Counted from the first letter of the stretch, positions 18,347 to 27,408 are shown. The stretch is 64,000 nt of DNA from an uncultured Rikenellaceae bacterium (GCA_944321925.1 CALUND010000016.1:1-64000), one strand, 5' to 3'. A program made the numbers and translations. Notes: generated by a model from the sequence alone, not told the origin.

Positions 18347-18382
18347 TAAAAAAATACCCGACGGCCCCATACCGTCGGGTAT
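18347..18382 (-). terminator. Intrinsic terminator of glpD
   Basis: An 11-bp perfect stem ATACCCGACGG / CCGTCGGGTAT with a 7-nt loop is followed on the minus strand by a seven-T tract. It lies about 90 nt after the glpD stop. Confidence 0.85.
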
Positions 18383-18419
18383 CCCCACAAAAAATTATTA
18401 ATCACAATCCACTCGTTAT

Positions 18420-18454
18420 GTCTCTCCCGTAACCCTAACACAATCGGGAGAGAC
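18420..18454 (-). other. Second hairpin in the glpD 3' region
   Basis: A perfect 10-bp inverted repeat GTCTCTCCCG / CGGGAGAGAC with a 15-nt loop lies between the glpD stop and its terminator. There is no T tract. It may stabilise the mRNA 3' end or be part of the terminator region. Confidence 0.5.
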
Positions 18455-18473
18455 CCCCTGAAGAGGATTGGCC

Positions 18474-20039
18474 CTACACGAAGTAGCTCTTAGCAAGCAA
18501 GGTGAAACTTTTCACCTGCTCGTTTATCCAGTCCTGGTCGTAACCAAGTTCCTTTGCCATCCATGTTGCCACGCGGGGAGCTGCCTTTACAGCCTCCCTG
18601 GCGTCTATGAAAAGTAACCGCACACGGCGTGCCAATACATCCTCGACCGTACGGGCCATCTCTTCCCTTACGGCCCAAATTACTTCAGCTGCCGTGTATT
18701 CGTATTTCTCCGAAATTTTTTCACCCAAACCGGGGGCTGTTGCAATCAGCGCCCGAATGGCGGGTTCATCGCTCCCGTAGACGTAGAGATGGTCGTTCAG
18801 ATCGGGATTCTTGCGATATCCGTGTATGGGGAAGTTTTTCGTTCTGCATTTTCTTCGGGGAACCAGTCCGAGTGCGGCGGCTTTGTCCACGGTGTCTTCG
18901 GCCATCAATCGATAGGAGGTCCATTTGCCTCCCGTGATGGTGATCAGGTTGTTGTCCGAGACGATGATTTTGTGGCTCCGCGAAATCTCTTTCGTGCTTT
19001 TCCCCTCCTTTTTCGGGGCCGCCAGCGGACGTTGGCCGGCAAACATTGCCAGAATGTCGGCCCGGGTCGGTGCGGGATCCATGTAGAGCCCGGCCGTATT
19101 GAGTATGAAGTCGATCTCCTCTTCGAGTGGCTTGGGCTCGCTTTCGGGCGTTTCGCGCAGGATGTCCGTTGTGCCGACCACCACCTTGTCGTGCCACGGA
19201 ACGGCGAACAGAACACGTCCGTCGCTCGTCTTCGGGACCATAATCGCGTAGTCACTCTGCAGGAACTTCATGTCGAGAACCAGGTGGACGCCCTGACTGG
19301 GCCTCACCATCTTCGGCATGTCAGGTTCGTCCATCTGCATGATCTCATCGACGAAGACTCCTGCGGCATTGATCACGCTTCGAGCCTTGACCGGAAAAGT
19401 TTTCCCGCTTTCGTACTCTTTCACCACTACGCCGGCTACTTTGCCTGCCTCGTCGTGGAGAATCTGCTCCACTCCCGCATGATTCACTACGCAACCACCG
19501 TTTTCCACACAGGTTTGGGCCAGGTTGATGGCCATGCGCGAGTCGTCGAACTGTCCGTCGTGGTACACCACGCCGCCTTTCAGTCCTTTCGTTACGGAGG
19601 TGGGGATGTATTGAAGCACTTTTTTCTTCGAAATGAAACGGGATCGGCCGTATCCGAAACCGAACGAAAGCAGATCGTAGAATGTTAATCCACAGAAATA
19701 GAGTATGTTGTCCCAGTATGTGTAGTTGGAGATTACGAACGATTGGTCCTTGACCAGATGGGGCGCATTGGCTTTCATCCGTCCGCGCTCCCGCAGGGCC
19801 TCCAATACGAGCAGGACATCGCCTTTTTGCAAATAACGAACCCCACCGTGAACCAGTTTGGTACTTCGGCTTGAGGTACATTTCGAGAAGTCGTCCCGTT
19901 CGAAAAGTGCCACGCTATAGCCACGCAACGCAGCATCTACCGCACAGCCCAGACCCGTAGCTCCGCCGCCGATTACGACCATGTCCCAGATTTTTTCAGG
20001 ATGGTCGCTTAGTTGTTTGATCTGATCCGTTCTGTTCAT
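18474..20039 (-). CDS. glpD: Glycerol-3-phosphate dehydrogenase/oxidase (FAD)
   Basis: This 521-aa membrane-associated flavoprotein oxidises sn-glycerol-3-phosphate to dihydroxyacetone phosphate and passes electrons to quinone. The N-terminus has the FAD motif 'VVIGGGATGLGCAVDAALRG', then 'SSRSTKLVHGGVRYL', typical of GlpD/GlpA. A C-terminal DAO_C-like helical domain is present. Length fits aerobic-type GlpD. It is divergent from glpR, and the 320-bp gap holds palindromic operator candidates at its promoter. glpT and a HAD phosphatase gene lie nearby. Confidence 0.93.
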   Translation of the reverse strand: MNRTDQIKQLSDHPEKIWDMVVIGGGATGLGCAVDAALRGYSVALFERDDFSKCTSSRSTKLVHGGVRYLQKGDVLLVLEALRERGRMKANAPHLVKDQSFVISNYTYWDNILYFCGLTFYDLLSFGFGYGRSRFISKKKVLQYIPTSVTKGLKGGVVYHDGQFDDSRMAINLAQTCVENGGCVVNHAGVEQILHDEAGKVAGVVVKEYESGKTFPVKARSVINAAGVFVDEIMQMDEPDMPKMVRPSQGVHLVLDMKFLQSDYAIMVPKTSDGRVLFAVPWHDKVVVGTTDILRETPESEPKPLEEEIDFILNTAGLYMDPAPTRADILAMFAGQRPLAAPKKEGKSTKEISRSHKIIVSDNNLITITGGKWTSYRLMAEDTVDKAAALGLVPRRKCRTKNFPIHGYRKNPDLNDHLYVYGSDEPAIRALIATAPGLGEKISEKYEYTAAEVIWAVREEMARTVEDVLARRVRLLFIDAREAVKAAPRVATWMAKELGYDQDWINEQVKSFTLLAKSYFV

Positions 20040-20106
20040 GCGGTAGTTTTGGAGCTGAGAGGTAAGTGCTTTGTAATCAGTACCCTATCTAATTGTGCGA
20101 GCACTG

Positions 20107-20154
20107 TTTTGTTTCGATGCGAAACAAAATTTATTTTTATTCGAAACAAAGGTA
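20107..20154 (-). promoter_or_regulatory. glpD promoter with overlapping GlpR operator candidates
   Basis: The -7 box TACCTTTG (20147-20154, minus strand) is followed immediately by a near-match operator (20134-20146, 11 of 13 positions) and then a perfect palindrome TTTCGATGCGAAA (20112-20124), extendable to 10-bp arms at 20107-20129. The sites cover the expected transcription start, consistent with repression. Confidence 0.7.
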
Positions 20155-20285
20155 GCAGAAAATTGAGAATAATACAACACTTTTTCCTTTTTTTGATGAA
20201 TAGAATCGTACAAAATCCATTCCGATTCCCCTATTATTGGCTTGAAAGGGTATTGAATCGGGTTCTGTTTGCAAAAAAATTTTTA

Positions 20286-20330
20286 TTTTGTTTCGGAATG
20301 TTGTAATCAACCGATTATTCCCTATTTTTG
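20286..20330 (+). promoter_or_regulatory. glpR promoter with adjacent operator half-site
   Basis: TTG (20301-20303), 19 nt spacer, TATTTTTG (20323-20330), 29 nt before the glpR ATG. An operator half-site TTTTGTTTCG (20286-20295) lies just upstream of the -33 region, suggesting autoregulation. Confidence 0.6.
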
Positions 20331-20359
20331 TTTTCGGCTTAACGAAAATTCCATCCCAA

Positions 20360-21148
20360 ATGATCCTTTCAGAACGACAACACTACATCATGGAGATGCT
20401 GCGCCGTCACTCTTCCGTGGCCGTGACACTCCTTGCCCGCAATTTGCAGGTTTCCGAGGTGACGATCCGCAAGGATCTCTCCCAGCTCGAGCAGAACAAC
20501 CTGCTCTATCGTACGCATGGCCGGGCGGTATTGCTCAATCCTTTTATCGGTGATCGCCACATCAATGAGAAGGAGAAGAACAATGCAGCCGAGAAGTTGG
20601 CCATTGGTCGTTATGCAGCGGGCCTGATTGCCGATAACGATACGGTAATGATCGCGTCCGGAACAACCATGCACTATCTGGCACGCGAGATCAAAGACAA
20701 GGATCAACTTACGGTCATCACTTCGGCGGTTCCGGTTACATCGATTCTTTCGAAGGATAAGAACAATCAGGTCATCCAATTGGGTGGGTCCGTTCGCAAC
20801 AGTTCTCTTTCGGCCGTTGGACCCTATGCGGAGCAGATGCTCGATAATTTTCTCTGCAGCAAGCTGTTCCTGGGCGTGGATGGAATCGATTTTGAATACG
20901 GTCTGACAACGACCAATTTCATGGAGGCCAGTTTGAATCGGGCCATGATGCGGGCTTCCCAACAGACTATCGTTTTGGCAGACAGTTCGAAATTCGGCCG
21001 TCGGGGGTTCAGCAAGATCTGTGGCGTCGAGATGATCAATCAGGTGATCACCGACGATAAAATTCCGGAAGAGACGCTCCGTATGCTCGGCGAGAATGGT
21101 GTGCGAGTAACGGTAGTGAAGTGTTCCGATTCGTCGGCATCGAAATAG
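20360..21148 (+). CDS. glpR: DeoR/GlpR-family transcriptional repressor
   Basis: This is a 262-aa regulator. Residues 1-57 are a DeoR helix-turn-helix ('RQHYIMEMLRRHSS', 'VSEVTIRKDLSQLE'). Residues 75-240 are the DeoR sugar-phosphate-binding domain, with 'IASGTT', 'ADSSKFGRRGF' and 'VITDDK' motifs. The start at 20360 gives the family's usual 'ILSERQ' N-terminus. Divergence from glpD and a palindrome shared with the glpT promoter support a GlpR role that senses glycerol-3-phosphate. The ligand is inferred from context only. Confidence 0.85.
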   Translation: MILSERQHYIMEMLRRHSSVAVTLLARNLQVSEVTIRKDLSQLEQNNLLYRTHGRAVLLNPFIGDRHINEKEKNNAAEKLAIGRYAAGLIADNDTVMIASGTTMHYLAREIKDKDQLTVITSAVPVTSILSKDKNNQVIQLGGSVRNSSLSAVGPYAEQMLDNFLCSKLFLGVDGIDFEYGLTTTNFMEASLNRAMMRASQQTIVLADSSKFGRRGFSKICGVEMINQVITDDKIPEETLRMLGENGVRVTVVKCSDSSASK

Positions 21149-21361
21149 CACGCAACTACCCTTAATTATTACATTGGCAACAAACGATCTCCTTTTTTAT
21201 ACTGGAGGCCGTTTTGAACGCCGTTGCGCGAAATCGTGGACGAAACTATATCATGTGGCCGTCCGACGATCTCCTGCGAGAAGAACTCTTCGATGCGGAT
21301 GTCGCGTGGGGACTTATGCCTTTCCTTTTTTTAATTTAGATCGTTGTGGCCGTCTCAGGAG

Positions 21362-22228
21362 CTATTTCCGTGCTTCGAGAAGCAACTCGCCCAATACTTC
21401 GATGTCGCGTACCGTGATGTCCGGCGCGGGATCGGAGGAGAGGGCGGTTTCTAAGGTAGTCTCTCCGGAGAGGACCAATACGCCGAGAGCGCCGGCATTG
21501 CGGGCCATGGCGACATCGGTATAGATACGATCGCCCGCCATGGCGATCTCGTCGGGTCGCAGGCCGTGTCGCTCGAGGATTCCGCTCAACATGTTCGGAT
21601 CCGGTTTGCCGAGCGTGATGTCGGGTTTTCGGCCGGTGGCATGTTCGAGGCATTTACAGAGAGAGCCGCAGTCGACCAGAACCACCTCCTGGTCGGTCGG
21701 GCATACCCGGTCGGGGTTGGTGGCGATATAGGGGAGCCCCTGGCTGATCCACCAGGCGGCCCTGCAGAGGCGGGAATAGGTGAGCGTCATGTCGAATGCG
21801 ACCACGATTGCGTCGGGCCGATCGCTGGGATCGTCGGCCGTGGAGCGGAAGCCGGCGGCTTCAAATTCGGCAATCATGCTCGGGGTGCCCAACAGGAAGA
21901 GATTGCGGGCTTGCGGATGGTGGCTGCGGATGTAATCGATCGTAGCGATGGTCGTGGTGTACATCTCCTGCCGGGAGGCTTGAATCCCCATTTTCTCCAA
22001 CTTCTGGAGGTAGTCGGCGATGTTTTTCGAGGGATTGTTCGTCAGGAAGGAGTGCCCGATCCCGTTCGACCGAAGCCGTTGCAGAAACGGAATGGTGAAG
22101 GGAAAGAGCGAGGAGCCCATGTAGATGGTCCCGTCCATGTCGAGGGCTACGTGTCTGATTTTGCGCAGCCGGGCCATCAATTCGTCGTGGCTCCAGGGGG
22201 AGAGGTATCGGTCGAACGGTTTTATCAT
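21362..22228 (-). CDS. HAD-IIA family sugar/glycerol phosphatase
   Basis: This 288-aa cytosolic HAD hydrolase has 'ALDMDGTIYMG' (nucleophile Asp30, general acid Asp32), a type IIA cap, and C-terminal 'GDRIYTDVAMARNAG' followed by 'GVLVLSGET', as in NagD/AraL/phosphoglycolate phosphatases. The start at 22228 follows the glpT stop by 7 nt, so the two are translationally close. Longer starts would overlap glpT. Some HAD-IIA proteins dephosphorylate glycerol phosphates. Co-transcription with glpT makes that substrate plausible, but it is not shown by the sequence. Confidence 0.85.
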   Translation of the reverse strand: MIKPFDRYLSPWSHDELMARLRKIRHVALDMDGTIYMGSSLFPFTIPFLQRLRSNGIGHSFLTNNPSKNIADYLQKLEKMGIQASRQEMYTTTIATIDYIRSHHPQARNLFLLGTPSMIAEFEAAGFRSTADDPSDRPDAIVVAFDMTLTYSRLCRAAWWISQGLPYIATNPDRVCPTDQEVVLVDCGSLCKCLEHATGRKPDITLGKPDPNMLSGILERHGLRPDEIAMAGDRIYTDVAMARNAGALGVLVLSGETTLETALSSDPAPDITVRDIEVLGELLLEARK

Positions 22229-22235
22229 TGTCGGT

Positions 22236-23738
22236 TTACTGTTGGTTGTTTTCAAGGGCGGCGGCTTTGGCATATCCGTCCGGTTTGGCGCCCCACATCA
22301 GCAGGAAGATTCCCATGCCGACCACGGCCATGCCGATCATCGTGACGTAGGCCCAGTTCCAACCGAAATGCTGCGCCACATAACCCAGTCCTACGCCCGA
22401 TACGATGGTCGATGCGTAACCGAAGAGTCCGGTGAATCCGTTGGCTGTCGCAGCGGCCCGTTTGGTGGCTTGGTTGGCGGCGGCGATGCCGATCAGGGCT
22501 TGAGGCCCGTAGATGCAGAAGCCCGCTGCACAGAGCAGGGCGAAGAGGAGCCATACGGGCGCTTCGGAGGGCAGCTGCCAGAAGAGGAACATGAAAAGTG
22601 CTGCACCAGCCATGCAGAAGACACAGGTGCGATGTGCCCGTCCTTTCATGTATCGGTCGGTAAACCACCCGGTAAACAACATGCCGAGGATGCCCGCTAT
22701 CTCGAACATGGCCACCAACCAGCCGGCATGCGACATGCTGACACCTTTCGATTGGCTGAGCAGCGTCGGGCCCCAGTCGAGCACGGAGAAGCGCACGATA
22801 TAGACGAAAAAGTTGGCCAAGGCGAGGATCCAAATCAGCGGATTGCCGAAGACCATCTTGCGCAGAAAGAGTTTGTATTCCTGGCTTTTTTCTTTTTTAT
22901 TCTCCTTCTTTTCTCCGATTTCGGTACCGGGCAGCTCGGGCAGTCCGACCGATTTCGGCGTGTCTCGCAGGGTGAGGAACAGCCCGATCGATCCGGCGAA
23001 GGAGATGCAGGCCGGAATCCAGAAGCACCATCTCCAGGCGCCGACATGCGAGGCCGAATTCAAGACGTTGGCCGCTTGTTGCGGGTCGTTCATGTCGGCA
23101 TGCAGATTGGCTGCGATTTGGGCAACGACGTTGCTGTCGCCGCTCAGGTTCATTCCCATGTGTCCCATGATGTAGCCGCAAAGAATGACGACGAGACCGG
23201 CCCCGATCGAGTGGGAGGTGTTCCATACCGACATTTTGGTGGCGAGCTCTTTGGGAGGGATCCAATGGGTCAACAGTCGGGCGCACGGCGGAAAGCCGCT
23301 TCCCTGCAGGAAGCCGTTGAGGACCCACATGATGCCCATGAACAGGATCAACGTGTTGGTAAAGTCGGAACCGCTGGTTTCGCCCGTGATCCACGAGGCG
23401 ATGTCGATGCCGTATCCGAACGCGAAATTCGAGAGGGCGCAGAGGGCCAGACCGATCGCCATGTAGAACCGGGCGTTGAGTCGGTCGGCCAGAAATCCGT
23501 TCAGGAAACGCGATAATCCGTAGATCAGCCCATTGAGGGTGAGGAAGATGCCGAGGCTGGTTTTCGAGATGCCGAGATCGGCCTCCATGCCGGGCATGGC
23601 CAGGGAGAAGTTCTTACGGACGAAATAGAAGAGGGCGTAACCTACCATCGTGGCGATGATCGTGCGCATTTGCCACTGTTTGAACCGTTTTGCGGTTTCC
23701 GGTTGCATGCCTTCCATGTTTTCTGTCTGGTTGTTCAT
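22236..23738 (-). CDS. glpT: Glycerol-3-phosphate / organophosphate antiporter (MFS)
   Basis: This is a 500-aa inner-membrane protein with 12 predicted segments. The N-terminus 'GYALFYFVRKNFSLAMPGM' and 'GLSRFLNGFLADRLNARF' are signature stretches of the GlpT/UhpT organophosphate:phosphate antiporters, including the conserved Arg of the substrate site. A basic cytoplasmic loop 'EIGEKKENKKEKSQE' separates the halves. It lies upstream of the HAD phosphatase in one leftward unit, and its promoter carries the same palindrome as glpD. It would import glycerol-3-phosphate in exchange for phosphate. Confidence 0.87.
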   Translation of the reverse strand: MNNQTENMEGMQPETAKRFKQWQMRTIIATMVGYALFYFVRKNFSLAMPGMEADLGISKTSLGIFLTLNGLIYGLSRFLNGFLADRLNARFYMAIGLALCALSNFAFGYGIDIASWITGETSGSDFTNTLILFMGIMWVLNGFLQGSGFPPCARLLTHWIPPKELATKMSVWNTSHSIGAGLVVILCGYIMGHMGMNLSGDSNVVAQIAANLHADMNDPQQAANVLNSASHVGAWRWCFWIPACISFAGSIGLFLTLRDTPKSVGLPELPGTEIGEKKENKKEKSQEYKLFLRKMVFGNPLIWILALANFFVYIVRFSVLDWGPTLLSQSKGVSMSHAGWLVAMFEIAGILGMLFTGWFTDRYMKGRAHRTCVFCMAGAALFMFLFWQLPSEAPVWLLFALLCAAGFCIYGPQALIGIAAANQATKRAAATANGFTGLFGYASTIVSGVGLGYVAQHFGWNWAYVTMIGMAVVGMGIFLLMWGAKPDGYAKAAALENNQQ

Positions 23739-23799
23739 CGTTTGTTATTTTAGGGTCGTGGACAAAGGTTTTCCCGAGGGGTGTAGTTCCTAAGGCGTG

Positions 23800-23850
23800 C
23801 TTTCGAAAGAAATTTTTAGCTTTCGATTCGAAAGGCCGATGACAAAGGTA
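23800..23850 (-). promoter_or_regulatory. glpT promoter with two GlpR operator candidates
   Basis: The -7 box TACCTTTG (23843-23850, minus strand) is followed 9 nt downstream by palindrome TTTCGATTCGAAA (23821-23833), and two helical turns on by CTTTCGAAAG (23800-23809). The first palindrome differs from the glpD site at one central base only. Confidence 0.7.
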
Positions 23851-24252
23851 AAAAAATATTGTGAATCGCCTTCGCTATCGTGAAATTTGTGCGTTTCTCC
23901 ACCACATTATTATTTGTAAAGGCGCTGTCTCGGGTGTTTTTTTTATGGGTTTCCCGGAGTTCGTTTCGGCAAGCCGGTCACGATAGCTTCGGAATGAAAT
24001 CGCTTGTGCGGGTCGCGGAGAACAGGAAGCCAAATTGTCCCTCGAAGCAGATCGGAAATAGAAATTCTTGATCGTTCGGATAATGGATCGGACTATTTTT
24101 TCGTTGTTAGAGAAAGCGAGGAAACGGCCCCGATCCCGCATGGGGTTTTGCCGCAAATTTCGGCGAAATCGGTCTATGAAAGGGCAACAGCGGTTGTCGT
24201 TTCAGCCGGCAGATGGGGATCGGCCGATTGAAAAAAAATAAATTGCAGCGCG
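23851..24252. other. Gene-free stretch between glpT promoter and a lipoprotein gene
   Basis: About 400 bases with no supported gene, RNA or clear terminator. Short open frames on both strands lack initiation context and family resemblance. The A-rich run just before 24253 probably serves translation of the next gene. Confidence 0.5.
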
Positions 24253-24759
24253 ATGATAAAACGGAACAAAGTGTGGGTTTTGCTCTTCGTGTTGGTTTTG
24301 ACGGCCTGCGGGAAGCAAGTGATGGTAGGAGCCTCGGTGGGAGCCGGGGTACATCGGTTGGAGAATCGGGTGGATGTGCAGATCGGGGATCCGGCGACCG
24401 AAGGGGCTTTGGCCGAAAATTATGTCCCGTATAAAAACGACAACCACAACGGTTACATCTCCATTATTTCCGAGCAGTATGCCGGAAGATCGGTACGGGT
24501 TGTGGTCGAGAGAGCGAATAGCTTTTACGCCCGGGTGGACCATCCGCTGCCCGGTTCGGCGCCGGGTAACGAGCGGCGCTACGGAATCGATGCCGGATAC
24601 GACTCGAAGCGTGGGGAATATTATTCGATCGACTATCCGCTGCATAAATATTCGCTTCCCTTTCAGGAGAACCTCGTCTCCATTTATATGGGATCTTCGA
24701 TGGTCTATTACGGTTGGGTGAAGGTTGTGCCCGACACGATTTTCCAGATAGAGTTGTAA
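24253..24759 (+). CDS. Hypothetical lipoprotein
   Basis: This 168-aa protein starts with a basic, hydrophobic signal peptide and lipobox LTACG. The mature part has alternating strands ('SVRVVVERANSFYARVDHPL', 'EYYSIDYPLHKYSLPF') and looks all-beta. I do not recognise a family. It is flanked by roughly 400-bp gene-free regions on both sides, so it is monocistronic. Export to the outer membrane or periplasm is the only role I can support. Confidence 0.65.
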   Translation: MIKRNKVWVLLFVLVLTACGKQVMVGASVGAGVHRLENRVDVQIGDPATEGALAENYVPYKNDNHNGYISIISEQYAGRSVRVVVERANSFYARVDHPLPGSAPGNERRYGIDAGYDSKRGEYYSIDYPLHKYSLPFQENLVSIYMGSSMVYYGWVKVVPDTIFQIEL

Positions 24760-25054
24760 CTCGGAGCGGAAAATGGTATGAAGTCCGTGTGCTCGGCAAA
24801 GAGCAGGACCTTGTGCCGATTTCTGCCGTGAGATTCGAAGAGGTCATCGAATTGCATTTTTTTTCTTGGATAAAATTCCTTTTCGGACGATTTTGGATTG
24901 TTTCTTGTCGCAAGGTAGGTAACGATTTCGCGACACAGACAGCCTGACGCAGTTTGTGTTTTGATAATATGTTGTATTTTAGTGAATTGTAAGAATTTGT
25001 TCCGATACGGGAAACGAACCTGCAGGCCTGTTTGCGATTACACGCTACTTGTAT
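24760..25054. other. Gene-free region upstream of hppA
   Basis: About 300 bases with no gene or hairpin terminator that I can support. The hppA promoter begins just to the right. Confidence 0.5.
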
Positions 25055-25063
25055 TATATTTGC
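25031..25063 (+). promoter_or_regulatory. hppA promoter
   Basis: TTTG (25031-25034), 20 nt spacer, TATATTTGC (25055-25063). This leaves an untranslated leader of roughly 115 nt before the ATG at 25185. Confidence 0.75.
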
Positions 25064-25184
25064 CGAATAAACTCCGTGTGGGCGTGCTGTCGGAGCGGAT
25101 GCTTTGTGAGTGGAGAACGACATTTCTCGTACCGTCCGGAGTCGAATATTGACCCGATTAATGTGAAACTTAAATGGATTGATT

Positions 25185-27392
25185 ATGGGAAATTTGCCTC
25201 CTATTTTTTGGCTGGTGCCGGCATCGGCCGTCATCGCACTCGGTTTTGCCTACCTGTTCTTCCGTCGGATGAAGCGGCAGAGCGAAGGCAGCGACCGAAT
25301 GAAAGAGATTGCCGGTCATGTGCGTCAGGGCGCCATGGCTTACCTGAAACAGCAATACAAAGTAGTGACGATCGTGTTCGTCGTTCTCGCGCTCTTCTTC
25401 GCCTTTCTGGCGTATGGATTGGGCGTGCAGAATCCGTGGGTGCCGTTCGCCTTTCTGACGGGCGGATTCTTCTCCGGACTCGCCGGTTTCTTCGGCATGA
25501 AGACGGCCACGTATGCTTCGGCGCGTACGGCCAATGCTGCGCGTCATTCGCTCAATAAGGGCCTTCAGGTCGCATTCCGGAGCGGCGCCGTCATGGGACT
25601 GGTCGTAGTGGGTCTTGGCCTGCTCGACATATCGTTGTGGTACATCATTCTCGACCATTTCGTTGAGGCGACCGGTACGCAAAAGCTGATCGTGATGACC
25701 ACCACGATGTTGACCTTCGGTATGGGTGCCTCGACCCAGGCTCTCTTTGCCCGTGTCGGTGGAGGTATCTATACGAAAGCAGCCGATGTGGGAGCCGACC
25801 TCGTGGGTAAGGTCGAAGCCGGTATCCCCGAAGACGACCCCCGCAATCCCGCAACCATTGCCGATAATGTGGGCGACAATGTGGGCGATGTGGCCGGCAT
25901 GGGTGCCGACCTCTATGAGAGTTATTGCGGATCGATCCTCGCTACGGCAGCACTCGGCGCTGCGACATTCGCTGGCGACGATCAACCTCGTGCGGTACTC
26001 GCCCCGATGTTGATTGCTGCGGTCGGAATCCTCCTCTCGATCATCGGTATCTTCCTCGTTCGTACGAAGGAGGGCGCTCAGATGAAACAACTGCTGCGTG
26101 CATTGGGTACGGGTGTGAACGTCAGCTCGGTGCTGATCGCTGCAGCCACCTTCGGAATCCTCTATCTGCTGCAGGTGCCCAATTGGACCGGAATCTCCTG
26201 CTCGGTGATCGTCGGTCTGGTGGCCGGTATCATCATCGGACAGGCTACCGAGTACTACACCTCCCATTCGTATCGTCCTACGCAAAAGATTGCCCATAGT
26301 GCAGAAACGGGTCCTGCCACGGTAATCATTTCGGGTATCGGTCTCGGAATGATCTCTACGGCTGTCCCGGTGATTACGATCGGAGTGGCGATCGTCCTCG
26401 CGTTCCTTTGCGCCATCCATTTCGATATCGCGCATATGCTTTCCGCGGAGAACATCTCGCTCGGACTCTACGGAATCGGTATCGCGGCTGTCGGTATGCT
26501 CTCCACGCTCGGCATTACGCTCGCTACGGATGCATACGGCCCCATTGCCGATAACGCCGGTGGAAATGCCGAAATGAGCGGTTTGGGTAAGGAGGTTCGT
26601 AAACGGACCGATGCACTCGATGCTCTGGGCAATACGACTGCTGCGACGGGCAAGGGATTCGCCATTGGTTCGGCTGCTCTCACGGCCCTCGCTTTGTTGG
26701 CATCCTACGTCGAGGAGATCAAGATCGGGTTGCTCCACATCGGACAGACGGCTCTCACGTTTGCCGACGGGACGGTGATGCAGGTCTCGGAGATGAATAT
26801 CGTCGATTTCATGAATTACTATCAGGTCAATCTGATGAATCCTTCCGTACTGGTCGGCATCTTTATCGGAGCCATGATGTCGTTCCTGTTCTGCGGCTTA
26901 ACGATGAATGCCGTAGGGCGTGCCGCACAGAGTATGGTGGAAGAGGTGCGTCGCCAGTTCCGCGAAATCAAAGGCATCCTGACGGGCAATGCAACGCCGG
27001 ATTATGCCCGTTGTGTGGCGATCTCTACGCGAGGTGCTCAACGTGAGATGTTGCTTCCGTCGATTCTTGCGATCATCGTTCCGGTGGTGATCGGTCTGGT
27101 CTTCGGAGTGGCCGGTGTACTGGGCCTGCTGGTTGGTGGTCTCGGTTCCGGTTTCGTACTGGCCGTCTTTATGGCCAATTCCGGAGGTGCCTGGGACAAT
27201 GCCAAGAAATTCGTCGAGGAGGGTAACCACGGCGGAAAAGGTTCCGATTGCCACAAGGCCACTGTCGTAGGCGATACGGTGGGCGATCCGTTCAAGGATA
27301 CGTCGGGTCCTTCGCTCAATATTCTGATCAAGCTGATGAGCATGGTCTCCATCGTGATGGCGGGTCTGACCGTGGCTTATCATATTTTCTGA
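25185..27392 (+). CDS. hppA: Membrane-bound ion-pumping pyrophosphatase (K+-dependent type)
   Basis: This is a 735-aa integral membrane enzyme with about 16 segments. It hydrolyses pyrophosphate and pumps Na+ and/or H+. The PPi-binding signatures 'GGGIYTKAADVGADLVGKVE' and 'DDPRNPATIADNVGDNVGDV' are intact. At the K+-dependence position the sequence is 'NTTAATGKG' (Ala486 rather than Lys), which marks the K+-dependent subfamily. Na+ transport is likely for this group but needs assay. The ATG at 25185 is preferred over a TTG two codons earlier. It is a single gene with its own promoter and hairpin terminator. Confidence 0.94.
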   Translation: MGNLPPIFWLVPASAVIALGFAYLFFRRMKRQSEGSDRMKEIAGHVRQGAMAYLKQQYKVVTIVFVVLALFFAFLAYGLGVQNPWVPFAFLTGGFFSGLAGFFGMKTATYASARTANAARHSLNKGLQVAFRSGAVMGLVVVGLGLLDISLWYIILDHFVEATGTQKLIVMTTTMLTFGMGASTQALFARVGGGIYTKAADVGADLVGKVEAGIPEDDPRNPATIADNVGDNVGDVAGMGADLYESYCGSILATAALGAATFAGDDQPRAVLAPMLIAAVGILLSIIGIFLVRTKEGAQMKQLLRALGTGVNVSSVLIAAATFGILYLLQVPNWTGISCSVIVGLVAGIIIGQATEYYTSHSYRPTQKIAHSAETGPATVIISGIGLGMISTAVPVITIGVAIVLAFLCAIHFDIAHMLSAENISLGLYGIGIAAVGMLSTLGITLATDAYGPIADNAGGNAEMSGLGKEVRKRTDALDALGNTTAATGKGFAIGSAALTALALLASYVEEIKIGLLHIGQTALTFADGTVMQVSEMNIVDFMNYYQVNLMNPSVLVGIFIGAMMSFLFCGLTMNAVGRAAQSMVEEVRRQFREIKGILTGNATPDYARCVAISTRGAQREMLLPSILAIIVPVVIGLVFGVAGVLGLLVGGLGSGFVLAVFMANSGGAWDNAKKFVEEGNHGGKGSDCHKATVVGDTVGDPFKDTSGPSLNILIKLMSMVSIVMAGLTVAYHIF

Positions 27393-27408
27393 TCGCGATT
27401 TTAAAGTA

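Noticed and set aside
18347..18454. Riboswitch-like pair of hairpins near glpD
   Set aside because: They lie downstream of glpD. One has a T tract and is its terminator. No conserved aptamer pattern is visible.
23875..24156. 93-aa leftward frame in the glpT-lipoprotein gap
   Set aside because: No initiation context, signal or family resemblance. Amino-acid use looks random.
25170..26738. 522-aa leftward open frame antisense to hppA
   Set aside because: Shadow of the pyrophosphatase gene. Hydrophilic low-complexity translation.
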